NCBI RefSeq assembly: GCF_002007215.1
Contig: NZ_MUHX01000002.1
Span: 80,845-144,844, forward strand
Direction of reading: 5' to 3'
DNA from: Pyramidobacter sp. C12-8
GTDB lineage: Bacteria > Synergistota > Synergistia > Synergistales > Dethiosulfovibrionaceae
Length of the DNA stretch: 64,000 nucleotides
Position 1 is the first letter of the stretch. Every line of letters begins with the position of its first letter. A program made the translations under genes and the position numbers. Below the pieces are notes generated by a model that was given only the letters and a program-made list of their open reading frames with translations, did no database searches and was not told where the DNA came from. This document shows, in pieces, positions 9,871-18,204 of this stretch.

Positions 9871-10995
9871 TTACAGATTGTAATTCGCCATCGGATGCTT
9901 CTTTCTCGCTTCCGTCAAGGCCTTTACGAGCTGTAAACGAACGTGCCCCAAAGAATCTGCTCCTTCGGGCAAGGGTTCCCGTAAAACGCAGCTCACCCCG
10001 ATATAGACCGCCGACGGACGGCCGCCAGCCTCGTCGACGCGAATATCATAGACGGGGGTCTCCATTTGCAGAGCCCGCCGCAGAACCATCCGCGCCTCCT
10101 CAAAGAGCTGCCTGGATTCGGAAGAGGCCGGGGCCTGCACGATCACCGTATCGTCGACTCTCAGCACAAGCCTGTTCTCCTCCTCGCTGAGCCGAGGGAT
10201 CAGCAGTTTGAGGACGTTTTTGCGCTGAATTCTATGCCCTCTGCTTTCGACAGCGCCGGCGATGTAACGGGTACGTTCTGAGATCTTGGGGTGGTCGCGA
10301 TAAACGCCGGGATCGACCCAGGGCTGCTTCAACTCTTCCGCGGCAAGACTTTCCATGACCGTGACGCCGGCGGACAGGTCATATCCCGCATTTTCGGAGA
10401 TGGTCACCGCGCCGAGGTCAGCTTCCTGTTCAAGATCCCGGCTGTAAGCGTTCGAAACGGCAACGGCCGCCACATTGGAAAGGACCATCGCGGCGCCCGC
10501 CCCCCGCGAAGCGACGGCGATCGCCAGAGCCGCAAGCGAGAGCTTCTGGTTTCGCTCCATTTGGATGATCCCATGTTTCCCGTCGGCATGACTCAACTCA
10601 TGAGCCATGACGAAAGCGAGCTCTGCATCGGACCTGACGAAATCTATCAGCCCCGTCGTGACATAGATATTGCCGCCGGGGATACAGAACGCATTCGGCG
10701 ATTTTTCTTTCACGACATGGACGTTGTATGGAAGCGGGCGTTTCACCCAGGGCGTCAAACGATTAAAAATGCCTCTCACGCGAGCCGTCACAAGAGGATC
10801 TTCGACAAATTCCATGTTTTTGGCAATCTCTTCGGCAACCCGCGCGCCAATGGCAACTTCCCGCTTCACGGAAGCTTCGATCCCCGACTCCTTTTTCTTG
10901 CGCGCAGAGGCCGGCTCCGTGCAGCCGCAGACAAGCAGGCCGCACAGCAAAAAAACGAATATGCAGAAACGTTGGCTTTTTCTGTGGCTGAACAC
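9871..10995 (-). CDS. M48-family metalloprotease, lipoprotein
   Basis: A 374-residue zinc protease probably tethered to a membrane facing the periplasm. The N-terminus has basic residues, a hydrophobic stretch and a lipobox (LLVCGC, Cys about 25). The catalytic HELSHADGKHG holds HExxH, and the third-ligand Glu is probably in DLEQEADLGAV. Family members (BepA/YfgC, LoiP-like) degrade or quality-control envelope proteins, so this role is inferred. GTG at 10995 has GAGGG upstream; the overlapping ATG six bases earlier is in another frame. No membrane helices beyond the signal and no TPR region are evident, so it is closer to LoiP/YcaL-type than to BepA. It stands alone between dnaX and the sugar kinase. 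Confidence 0.85.
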   Translation of the reverse strand: MFSHRKSQRFCIFVFLLCGLLVCGCTEPASARKKKESGIEASVKREVAIGARVAEEIAKNMEFVEDPLVTARVRGIFNRLTPWVKRPLPYNVHVVKEKSPNAFCIPGGNIYVTTGLIDFVRSDAELAFVMAHELSHADGKHGIIQMERNQKLSLAALAIAVASRGAGAAMVLSNVAAVAVSNAYSRDLEQEADLGAVTISENAGYDLSAGVTVMESLAAEELKQPWVDPGVYRDHPKISERTRYIAGAVESRGHRIQRKNVLKLLIPRLSEEENRLVLRVDDTVIVQAPASSESRQLFEEARMVLRRALQMETPVYDIRVDEAGGRPSAVYIGVSCVLREPLPEGADSLGHVRLQLVKALTEARKKHPMANYNL

Positions 10996-11117
10996 GGATC
11001 ATCCCTCTTTTCTTTCAGACAGAGTTCTCCATGCCGGTCTCCGCAGGAGCTCCCCACGGGAGGATTTGCTTCGCTTCGAAACCCTGCGCCGCCGATGTCT
11101 TTAATCGATGCTGAGCC

Positions 11118-12053
11118 TTAATCCAGCTTTTCCAGCATCACTTTATCAAGATACGACTCTATCGACACGCGCCCTTTCACGTTTCTGTCCACGTGGGTAG
11201 AGCTCTCAATCGCGCAAGCCATGGAGAAGCGAATCGAATCTTCCGTATCCATCCCTTCGGCATCCGCGATCACCATCCCGGTGACGAGAGCATCCCGCGC
11301 TGTAAACAGAAAGGCCTGGGTCTTGTCCCGCGTCATCTTCGCGAGATACGTTCCATGAGAAGTGGCAAAGACATCGCCGTAAACCTGATACGAGACCACG
11401 CCCCAGGGGATCCCCATCTCATGCACTTTGTGCGCGGCCTCGACGTAAGCCTCAAGAGAGTCCACCGGCCGGCCGGCCAGATGCTCGATCTGCGTATCGG
11501 GAACTTTCGCCATGCGGGGCTGCGTCTCCAGAGCCATCAGAAACGGAGAACCATAGGCGTCAATGTACACCGGCAAGCCCGCTTCCTTGGCCATCAGCGA
11601 AAGTTCCTTGTAGGTTTCTTTCGGCATTCCCGCCGGGAGGGAGCCGCCGATAACGACCGCTGACGCTCTGTTGATCATGCGCTTGTAATTCATGAGAAAC
11701 CTTTTGCGCGCCTCGTCGTCGACCAGAGGGCCTTTTTCGTAAATGCTCGTCCCCTCATCGGGATTTTTCAGGGAAAGATAAACATTCGTACGCGTCTCTC
11801 CCTGGATATGCACAAAGTTCGTCGTTACATTTGCCCGGCGCAGCGCGTCGCGAATGTATTCGCCGTTGAAACCGGCCAGGAACCCCATTGCCACGGCACT
11901 GTAACCCAATTGCGTCAGCATCAGAGCAACGTTGATGCCTCGCCCCCCCGGCATCCTGAGGGTAGAATTCGCCCGCGACCAGCTGCCTAAAACAATCTCG
12001 TCAAGCAGATATTCTTCATCCACCGAAGGGTTCAGCGTTACAGTCACTATCAT
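11118..12053 (-). CDS. PfkB-family sugar kinase, 1-phosphofructokinase/tagatose-6-phosphate kinase-like, divergent motif
   Basis: A 311-residue ribokinase-fold protein of the FruK/LacC branch, which phosphorylates fructose-1-phosphate or tagatose-6-phosphate. The start MIVTVTLNPSVDEEYLL and the first PfkB signature region (MPGGRGINVALML) are typical. The second signature, usually GAGDxF, reads T251-A-R-D254-A-L-V: the catalytic Asp is kept but the anion-hole glycines are replaced. The usual KPNxxEL is also weak (KVPDTQIEHLAG). It may use another substrate or have low activity. ATG at 12053 has GGAGGA seven bases upstream and fits the family start. No sugar PTS gene lies beside it. Confidence 0.8.
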   Translation of the reverse strand: MIVTVTLNPSVDEEYLLDEIVLGSWSRANSTLRMPGGRGINVALMLTQLGYSAVAMGFLAGFNGEYIRDALRRANVTTNFVHIQGETRTNVYLSLKNPDEGTSIYEKGPLVDDEARKRFLMNYKRMINRASAVVIGGSLPAGMPKETYKELSLMAKEAGLPVYIDAYGSPFLMALETQPRMAKVPDTQIEHLAGRPVDSLEAYVEAAHKVHEMGIPWGVVSYQVYGDVFATSHGTYLAKMTRDKTQAFLFTARDALVTGMVIADAEGMDTEDSIRFSMACAIESSTHVDRNVKGRVSIESYLDKVMLEKLD

Positions 12054-12671
12054 CGTAATTCCTCCATTTGAGAAAGCCACGTCAAAAATTTTTATACAGG
12101 GGATCCATTCTGATTCTCAGCCAAAAGGTTGAATCGCAGCCGCACAGCAAGCTCTCCAGAGCGCGCAGCAATCGAATACGCTTGGGCGGCCGGATTCTCT
12201 CGGGATGTCGTCGGTTCGCCGTGAGTCCGTCCCATTAAGAACCGGCATCAATCACAGACAAGGAGAAACGATCTCTTCGGAAAAACACTCCATGCTAAAT
12301 CATACCACGTTTTATAGGCACTGAAATAGTTTTACAGTTTTCTTCAACATGACAATTTCTTTCACGAAAAAATCGACACATGACAGGCAAAAGCCTGGCG
12401 ACAAAAAGGCAAAAGAGCACTGCGAATCGAACAAAAGAGCCTGTCTCTTCTCTCGTTTTTTACGAGTTTCGAGACAGGCTCATATCGTTCCCTTGTTTTC
12501 TTTTCTATGCCACTAAGAGTACAATAAAACCAGCTTCAGAAAAAGGAGTTGAAAACAACGGGAAGCGAAGCGGGGAGACATTTAAAGAATGCGCTTCCTC
12601 CATGTGGATTGAATGGCAGGCTCGCCGTGACAAACAACGGTATCAACTTATCACAAAGGAGCGGATCGAAG
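12054..12671. other. 618-base intergenic region between divergent genes
   Basis: Non-coding stretch between the PfkB kinase (minus) and the SGNH hydrolase (plus). It is expected to carry both promoters, but no pair of clear -35/-10 boxes was found; TACAAT at 12520-12525 is a weak -10 candidate for the hydrolase. It contains the long hairpin listed separately at 12437-12481. Plus-frame reading through this region into the hydrolase gives no recognisable protein. Confidence 0.6.
12437..12481. other. Long nested hairpin
   Basis: Perfect 11-bp arms GAGCCTGTCTC (12437-12447) and GAGACAGGCTC (12471-12481) enclose an inner stem CTCGT/ACGAG around a T-run. On the minus strand it is followed by TTTTGTTC, so it could terminate antisense transcription coming from lplA through the convergent hydrolase gene. 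A related string, GAGACAGACTC, occurs near 24630. Confidence 0.6.
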
Positions 12672-13250
12672 ATGCGCGTATATTGTCTTGGAGACAGCAT
12701 GACCTACGGCTTCGGGGTCTCCCGCCGCGAAGCCTGGCCTGCCCTTGTCGGCGCGGCGACCGGTCATGAGATGATCAACGGAGGGGTCAACGGCGACACT
12801 ACGTCGGGCATGCTTGCGAGGTTTTGCGTCGACGTTCCCCGGATCAAGCCGGACGTCGCGATCCTTATGGGAGGCTGCAACGACATTTTTCTGACGGGAA
12901 GCGACAGTACGGCACGGTGCAATATGGGGTCGTTGGTCCAGCAGGCATTATCCCGCGCGATTACCCCCGTAATCGGCTTTCCTGTTCCTTTCGAGCCCAG
13001 CTTGGTACGGGACGACTGGTCTCTTCTGACGGATTTCCGCTCGGCAGCAGAGATCCTGCGCCAGTATGTCGTATGGCTGCGTCGTTATGCCGAAGTTTTT
13101 CGGGTCCCGTTCGTGGATTTCTGGGGGTTGTTCGCGCAAATGCCAGATCCTCGGAGAACTTCATTCTACCTCGATGGCCTCCATCTGACCGCCCAAGGAC
13201 ATAAAATGATGGCCCATCTGATGGCCGAGGAGCTGAAAAAACTGGTCTGA
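12672..13250 (+). CDS. SGNH/GDSL-family hydrolase (acyl-esterase or thioesterase-like)
   Basis: A 192-residue single-domain lipase/esterase of the SGNH fold with no signal peptide, so probably cytoplasmic. Block I is GDSMTYG with nucleophile Ser9, block III GGCND with Asn70, and block V DGLHLTAQGH with catalytic Asp168 and His171; the Gly of block II is likely in NGGVNGD. The substrate is unknown; the family includes TesA-like thioesterases and sugar O-acetyl esterases. ATG at 12672 follows AAGGAG by ten bases and gives the standard MRVYCLGDS start. It converges with lplA, with 25 bases between stops, and is the only plus-strand gene in the first 35 kb. Confidence 0.85.
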   Translation: MRVYCLGDSMTYGFGVSRREAWPALVGAATGHEMINGGVNGDTTSGMLARFCVDVPRIKPDVAILMGGCNDIFLTGSDSTARCNMGSLVQQALSRAITPVIGFPVPFEPSLVRDDWSLLTDFRSAAEILRQYVVWLRRYAEVFRVPFVDFWGLFAQMPDPRRTSFYLDGLHLTAQGHKMMAHLMAEELKKLV

Positions 13251-13275
13251 CTTTCGCCGCTGCCGTCTCGCCAGG

Positions 13276-14274
13276 TCATTCAGAGAGAAAAGCCCGAAGC
13301 TGAGAGGGAGCCACGCCGATAAAGCTGCCTTTGAGGAGCTCGTCGGGCAGAATCTTCTCAAGCCCCTCAAAAGGATAGGGACGCCCTCGTAAAAGCAGCT
13401 CAATCTTTTCCGTGCCAAGATAGCTGAAAAAGTCGCCGTAAAAACGGCAGTTCTCCACGACGCCGTCCATCACCGACAGACAGAACTGCACGGTTCCGCC
13501 GGGAAAACGCCGTTTGTCCATAAAATCGAACTCCGGAGAAGCCCCCCAGTTCCAGTCCCAACGGGAGTATTTTTGAGCGAAAAGTTCTTCCGCTTTCTCT
13601 GCTTCGTCGTTCGAAGGCGTTCTGACCGTTTCAGCCCGATAAAAGGAGATCAGCTCGTCGGCAAAGCCTGATTGAAATTCTTCCATGGCAACGGGATTTT
13701 TCAGACAGGGCAAAAGGTTCGTCACGCGGCTGCGTACGGATTTCAAGCCCTTGGACCGAAATTTTTCAGGATCCACCCTCAAGGAGTCCGCGACGTCCTC
13801 CAGCCTAGAATCAAAGAGGATCGTGCCGTGATGGAGCATCACGCCGCCGCCTGAATGCTGCGCCACGCCGGAGAATTTGCGTCCCTCGAGGGTCACGTCA
13901 TTTCGGCCCGTACGCTCTGCCCTGACTCCCAGCGACGCAAGATAATCAAGCAGAGGTATCGAAAAAGAGTGGACGTCCAGTATGGCCGCGTCTTCGGTGG
14001 GAAGAATGACCGTGTAATTGAGGTTTCCCCGATCGTGGTAAACGGCTCCGCCGCCCGTAATACGGCGTACCACGAAGACATTCCGTTCCTGGGTGAATTT
14101 CCGGTTCACCTCTTCGGCCGTATTTTGAAAACGCCCCACCACCACCGTGGGATCGTTGCTCCAGAGCATCAGAAAACCTTCCTTGTCGCTCTGCGCCTTC
14201 AGAAAAAGGCTTTCCTCCAAGGCCAGATTGTACCGGGGATCGTGATTGTCGTTCAATATATAGGTGAAATTCAT
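13276..14274 (-). CDS. lplA: Lipoate-protein ligase A
   Basis: Activates lipoate with ATP and attaches it to lipoyl-domain lysines. 332 residues: the catalytic domain has RRITGGGAVYHD (70-81) and the conserved lysine K133 in GRKFSGVAQ with HHGTILFD after it. A C-terminal accessory domain of about 90 residues follows, as in full-length LplA. ATG at 14274 fits MNFTYILNDNHDPRYNLALEE and has AGGA upstream. It lies just beyond the dehydrogenase operon whose E2 and E3 both carry lipoyl domains, so it probably modifies them. The 508 bases between them hold two structured repeats and a terminator-like hairpin, so it may be a separate transcript. Confidence 0.9.
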   Translation of the reverse strand: MNFTYILNDNHDPRYNLALEESLFLKAQSDKEGFLMLWSNDPTVVVGRFQNTAEEVNRKFTQERNVFVVRRITGGGAVYHDRGNLNYTVILPTEDAAILDVHSFSIPLLDYLASLGVRAERTGRNDVTLEGRKFSGVAQHSGGGVMLHHGTILFDSRLEDVADSLRVDPEKFRSKGLKSVRSRVTNLLPCLKNPVAMEEFQSGFADELISFYRAETVRTPSNDEAEKAEELFAQKYSRWDWNWGASPEFDFMDKRRFPGGTVQFCLSVMDGVVENCRFYGDFFSYLGTEKIELLLRGRPYPFEGLEKILPDELLKGSFIGVAPSQLRAFLSE

Positions 14275-14397
14275 CGTCCTACCCGCTCCTGTCTTTAAGC
14301 GTCGTCCGCAGTCCGTGATCCCTCGTAAAAACGCAGAGACTCCGTAAGCTGCCAAGTTCAGCCTCTAAGCCATTCACACTCATTCACAACAGAAATT

Positions 14398-14490
14398 CTC
14401 CGAGGAAAAGTCAAGGTCAAGCCACTAAGCGAGTTACGCAGACCGCACAGCGGTCGAGCATGTCCAAGCGAGTGGACTCCCTCGGGGGGC
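14398..14490. repeat. Structured intergenic repeat, copy A
   Basis: The outer arms CTCCGAGG (14398) and CCTCGGGG (14480) can pair. Between them lie hairpin 1, GACCGC-ACA-GCGGTC (14441-14455), and hairpin 2, GTCCA-AGCGAG-TGGAC (14462-14477). The intervening AAGCGAG motif is shared with copies B and C. It is in the same orientation as the other copies. Confidence 0.8.
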
Positions 14491-14548
14491 GAAACAATTC
14501 GTTTGTCGTTTTCTATTAACTATTTCCTGATCAAAAAGCCGAACGTGA

Positions 14549-14637
14549 GGGCGCTGCGGGGGAGATTCACAAAGCGAGCTGCGCAGACTGCGCAGCAGTC
14601 GAGTATGTTCAAGCGACTGAACTCCCCCGTAGCGCCC
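14549..14637. repeat. Structured intergenic repeat, copy B
   Basis: The strongest outer stem of the family: GGGCGCTGCGGGGGAG (14549-14564) pairs with CTCCCCCGTAGCGCCC (14622-14637) with one G-T wobble. Inside are hairpin 1, GACTGC-GCA-GCAGTC (14586-14600), and hairpin 2, GTTCA-AGCGAC-TGAAC (14607-14622). Relative to copy A, one C-G pair in each hairpin has become T-A. Confidence 0.82.
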
Positions 14638-14723
14638 AGAGAACTATGTTAATACTTTCTATCAAAAAATAGTATAAGAAACAGCGTGAATCCATCTTAT
14701 GGGAAGCGCTGCATCAATCAAGA

Positions 14724-14761
14724 CAAGAGAGGATGGTCGTCGCACGAATCACCCTCTCTTG
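14724..14761 (-). terminator. Terminator-like hairpin after the dehydrogenase operon
   Basis: Arms CAAGAGAGG (14724-14732) and CCTCTCTTG (14753-14761) with partial pairing further in. It lies 22 bases after the E3 stop on the minus strand. The following tract is only moderately U-rich, so termination may be partial. Confidence 0.55.
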
Positions 14762-14782
14762 CTGAATGCATCCTCAAATTGT

Positions 14783-16504
14783 CTATGCCTGTGGCGGCAA
14801 GTGTATGGCTCTGCCTTGCAGATCCAGCGCCGCTTCGGCGAGCGCTTCGCCCACCGTGGGATGGGCGTGAACGGTAGAAATGATCTCGTCCGCAGTCGCC
14901 TCAAGTCTGAGCGCCAGGGCACCTTCGACGATCAGATCCGTAGCATGGGGGCCGACGATGTGAACGCCGAGGATTTCGCCATATTTCTCATCGGCGATGA
15001 TCTTGACCATGCCATCGGTTTCGTTCATGATCAGACTTTTGCCGTTCCCTATCAGGGGGAACCTCCCGACTTTGATCTTGCGTCCCGTTTCAACAGCAGC
15101 CTTCTCGGTCATGCCCACCCAGGCCATTTCAGGAAGAGTATAGACGCAGGATGGGACGGTCTTATAGTTCATATCACAGGAGCCCCCCATGATATTTTCC
15201 GCCGCGACCTCCCCCTCCGCGGAAGCCACATGCGCCAGCATGATGGGCGAGCAGCAGTCGCCGATGGCGTAAATGTTCCTGACGGAAGTTTCCATCCTTT
15301 TATTGACGACGATGCGGCCGCGCTCGGCCTTCACTCCCGCGGCGTCAAGGTTCAAAGCCGCCGTATCGGCGCGTCTGCCGATGGAAAGGAGAACCTTGTC
15401 GGAGCTGAACCTCAGCTCTCTGCCCTGAGGATCGAGCACATGAGTCACCACGCCGCCCGAAACGGAGTCAAAACCGGTCACCTTGCAGCTCGTATGGATT
15501 TTCACCCCAAGGGCTTCCATACGCTTGCGGACGATGGCTCCCATTTCCTCGTCGGCGGGCGGAAGGATCGCCGGCATCATCTCGACGACGGTCACATCCA
15601 CGCCCAGAGTCGCATACAAGCAGGCGAACTCCATGCCGATCACGCCTCCGCCCACGATAAGGAGCTTTTCGGGCAGTTTCGCGAAGGAAAGAGCTTCGGT
15701 ACTCGTCACGATGCCATCCGACGTGATTCCCGGGATTGGAGGAATCACGGGAGCCGAGCCGGCGGCAATCACAAAGGCATCGGCCTTGATGGTCCTGCCC
15801 GACACCTCGACGGCAGAGGGAGAGAGAAAATGAGCCTCGCCGGATACGACGGCAACTTTATTGGCGGTCAGAAGCCCTGACACCCCGCCCACAAGCTGCT
15901 CGACGACCGCGTTTTTTCGACCCTGAACAGCGTCCCAGTCCACGCGAAGGTCGCTGCAGAGGACGCCGAAATCCGCCCCGTGTCTCATCTCGCCGTACAG
16001 CTCGGCCGACTTGACGAGAGCCTTGGTTGGAATGCACCCCACGTTGAGACAGGTACCGCCCACGCTCTCCCTCTCCACGAGCGTGACGTCGGCCCCCAGC
16101 TGTGCCAAGCGGATGGCGCAGACATAGCCACCGGGGCCCCCGCCGATGACGACGACTTTTTTCTTGCCAACAGAAGACGCTGCAGAGGACACCGCAACCG
16201 GAGCCACGGGCGCCTCTTTCCCGTCAGAACCCCGCGGCGGCACGGACTTCGAAGAGACGATCTCGCTGGCCTCGCCGACAAGTGCGACTTCGCCGCCCAC
16301 TGCAATGCTGCAGTTCTCGGGCACCTCAATTTTAAGAAGCACCCCGGAGACCTCCGACTGATACTCATAGGTCAGCTTATCGGTGGACACGACGAAAAGA
16401 ACTTCGCCGACGGCAACAGCGTCGCCTTCAGCCTTGTTCCATTTTGAAATGGTGCCTTCGGTCATCGTCAGGCCCAGCTTAGGCATGGTGATGGATTGAG
16501 CCAT
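14783..16504 (-). CDS. Dihydrolipoamide dehydrogenase (E3) with N-terminal lipoyl domain
   Basis: Reoxidises dihydrolipoamide on E2, passing electrons to NAD+. 573 residues: a lipoyl domain at 1-80 (Lys43 in STDKLTYEY is the attachment site), a linker, then a FAD/NAD disulfide reductase with GGGPGGY, the redox pair in GGTCLNVGCIPTKAL, the NAD-binding GGGVIGME and the C-terminal His-Glu in HAHPTVGEAL. E3 proteins with a fused lipoyl domain are typical of acetoin dehydrogenase (AcoL/PdhD type) clusters. Its first 50 residues nearly match those of E2 next door, although synonymous codons have diverged, pointing to an old domain duplication. ATG at 16504 has AAGGA about ten bases upstream. Last gene of the operon. 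Confidence 0.93.
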   Translation of the reverse strand: MAQSITMPKLGLTMTEGTISKWNKAEGDAVAVGEVLFVVSTDKLTYEYQSEVSGVLLKIEVPENCSIAVGGEVALVGEASEIVSSKSVPPRGSDGKEAPVAPVAVSSAASSVGKKKVVVIGGGPGGYVCAIRLAQLGADVTLVERESVGGTCLNVGCIPTKALVKSAELYGEMRHGADFGVLCSDLRVDWDAVQGRKNAVVEQLVGGVSGLLTANKVAVVSGEAHFLSPSAVEVSGRTIKADAFVIAAGSAPVIPPIPGITSDGIVTSTEALSFAKLPEKLLIVGGGVIGMEFACLYATLGVDVTVVEMMPAILPPADEEMGAIVRKRMEALGVKIHTSCKVTGFDSVSGGVVTHVLDPQGRELRFSSDKVLLSIGRRADTAALNLDAAGVKAERGRIVVNKRMETSVRNIYAIGDCCSPIMLAHVASAEGEVAAENIMGGSCDMNYKTVPSCVYTLPEMAWVGMTEKAAVETGRKIKVGRFPLIGNGKSLIMNETDGMVKIIADEKYGEILGVHIVGPHATDLIVEGALALRLEATADEIISTVHAHPTVGEALAEAALDLQGRAIHLPPQA

Positions 16505-16573
16505 TTATCTTTATCCTTCTTTCGCAATATCTGAAATACAAGAGGAGGGGCCAAAAATTCTCGCAGAGCTTTT

Positions 16574-18028
16574 TCAGAGCAGCATCAGGTAAGGGTTTTC
16601 CAGAAGCTCTTTCAACCTCTGCAGAAACTTTGCCGCATCGGCGCCGTCCACAGAACGGTGATCGGCAGTCAGGCAGAAGGTGCTCATCGGGCGGATCACG
16701 ATCTGTCCATTCCGTACCACGGCGCGGTCTTCAATCATGGTTACGCCAAGAATGCAGGATTCAGGCGGGTTGATGATGGGTGTAAAGTGCTTGATGCCGA
16801 ACATGCCCAGGCTGGAAATCGTAAAGGTGCCGCCGGACATGTCGTCGGGCATCAAACTGCCGCTGCGGGCCTTTTCCACAAGCGCTGCACTCTCGCCTGA
16901 AATTTCTGCCAGTCCCTTGACCTGCACGTTCTTGACGTTGGGAACTATCAAGCCACCGTCCACCGCCACAGCAAGACCGATATTGACGAAGCTGTGCATG
17001 ATATAACGCTTGTGCTCCATGTCGGTCGAGCAGTTGCACATGGGCATCTCCACGAGGATCTGAGCGCAGGCCTTCATGATAATGTCGTTGAAGGAGATTT
17101 TGGCGCCGTCGTTCTTCAACGCATTGCGCATTGCCTTGAGAGCAGTGCAGTCCACCTCAGTCTGGTAATTGACCGAGGGAATCGCAGCGGCGCTTTCGGT
17201 CATACGCTCCGAGATAATCTGGCGCATTTTCGTCATGGGTCTTGCGTCCGCGTCGTTCTCACAGAGTTTCACAGCCTCTGAGACTTTGGTGGCAGAAGCT
17301 GCGGGAACGACCCCAGCGGCTTTCATGACATCGCCGCTCATAACGCGACGACGGCCGAGCCCCAAATCAGCCATGTCCACGCCAAGCTCCGCAGCCATCT
17401 TCGCAGCGAGCGGCGATGACTTGACCTTATTCGCGGCAAGCCATGCTTCCACGTCGGCCATGTGGATCATAGGCGGCTCTCCGTGACCGGCAACAGCGGA
17501 AAGATCCACCTTTCTCTCTTTCGCCAGACTCCGCGCTTTAGGCGTCGCATTGACGGTACGGGCATCCGCATAGGCCTTGGCGTCCGAGAGGTGAACCATG
17601 GGAGGTTCGCCGTGTCCCACGATTAGTGAAACATCGATACCACGGGCTTTCGCAAAGGCGCGAGCCTTGGGCGAAACGTTAACAGCGCTCTCCTGCAGCG
17701 GCGATACCGTCGCGGCGGGTAACGTTACGCTGGCTTCCGGGACTTTGGCGGAAACGACCTTCGCCGCGGGAGCGGCCTCGGCCGATTCGCCGACTCCTCC
17801 TACAATGCCCACTTCGCCGCCGACGGCAACTGTTCCCTCTTCGGGCACGACGATCTTCAGCAGCGTCCCGTTTACCTCCGCCCGATACTCGTAGGTCAGC
17901 TTGTCGGTAGAAACGACGAACAGGGAGTCTCCCGTCGCAACTGAATCTCCTTCTTTCTTCAACCATTTCGAAATCGTTCCTTCAGTCATCGTCAGACCGA
18001 GTTTGGGCATTGTAATAAAAGTTGCCAT
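16574..18028 (-). CDS. Dihydrolipoamide acyltransferase (E2) with three tandem E1/E3-binding-like domains
   Basis: Core of the dehydrogenase complex, moving the acyl group from lipoyl-lysine to CoA. 484 residues: a lipoyl domain (Lys43 in STDKLTYEY), an Ala/Val-rich linker, then three successive peripheral-subunit-binding-like segments at about 116-152 (SPKARAFAKARGIDV), 159-197 (TPKARSLAKERKVDL) and 203-238 (SPLAAKMAAELGVDM). The catalytic domain ends with DHRSVDG, giving His457 and Asp461. Most E2 enzymes have one such binding domain; the first two here share HGEPPM and look duplicated. The acyl group cannot be told from sequence; acetyl (acetoin or pyruvate) is the default guess. ATG at 18028 follows GAGGG. 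Confidence 0.9.
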   Translation of the reverse strand: MATFITMPKLGLTMTEGTISKWLKKEGDSVATGDSLFVVSTDKLTYEYRAEVNGTLLKIVVPEEGTVAVGGEVGIVGGVGESAEAAPAAKVVSAKVPEASVTLPAATVSPLQESAVNVSPKARAFAKARGIDVSLIVGHGEPPMVHLSDAKAYADARTVNATPKARSLAKERKVDLSAVAGHGEPPMIHMADVEAWLAANKVKSSPLAAKMAAELGVDMADLGLGRRRVMSGDVMKAAGVVPAASATKVSEAVKLCENDADARPMTKMRQIISERMTESAAAIPSVNYQTEVDCTALKAMRNALKNDGAKISFNDIIMKACAQILVEMPMCNCSTDMEHKRYIMHSFVNIGLAVAVDGGLIVPNVKNVQVKGLAEISGESAALVEKARSGSLMPDDMSGGTFTISSLGMFGIKHFTPIINPPESCILGVTMIEDRAVVRNGQIVIRPMSTFCLTADHRSVDGADAAKFLQRLKELLENPYLMLL

Positions 18029-18204
18029 GAATCAATTCCCTCTTTCCCTATAATAAAGAATCCGATGCCAAGATGCCTCCTGTTCAAACACTCCGGCTCA
18101 CCGACCAAGTGTCCAGAAAAGTTTGCTCTTGCCTTCTCCATCCACGCAGCCAAAGCATCGCTGCAACTCTCCCATCCGAACGGATAGGAGAAGGCCGAAG
18201 AAAC

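Larger units (their letters stand above)
14275..14782. other. 508-base intergenic region with two structured repeats
   Basis: Non-coding stretch between lplA and the E3 gene. It contains repeat copies A and B and a terminator-like hairpin, each listed separately. It should also contain the lplA promoter on the minus strand, but no convincing hexamers were identified. Confidence 0.6.

Noticed and set aside
12380..12769. Plus-strand frame starting upstream of the SGNH hydrolase
   Set aside because: It runs through the hairpin and into the hydrolase in another frame, with no ribosome site or recognisable product.
18160..18204. Hairpin CTCCCATCCG/CGGATAGGAG after dctM considered as a terminator
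   Set aside because: No U-tract follows on the minus strand, and E2/E3 genes continue downstream in the same orientation, so it is at most a weak intercistronic element.
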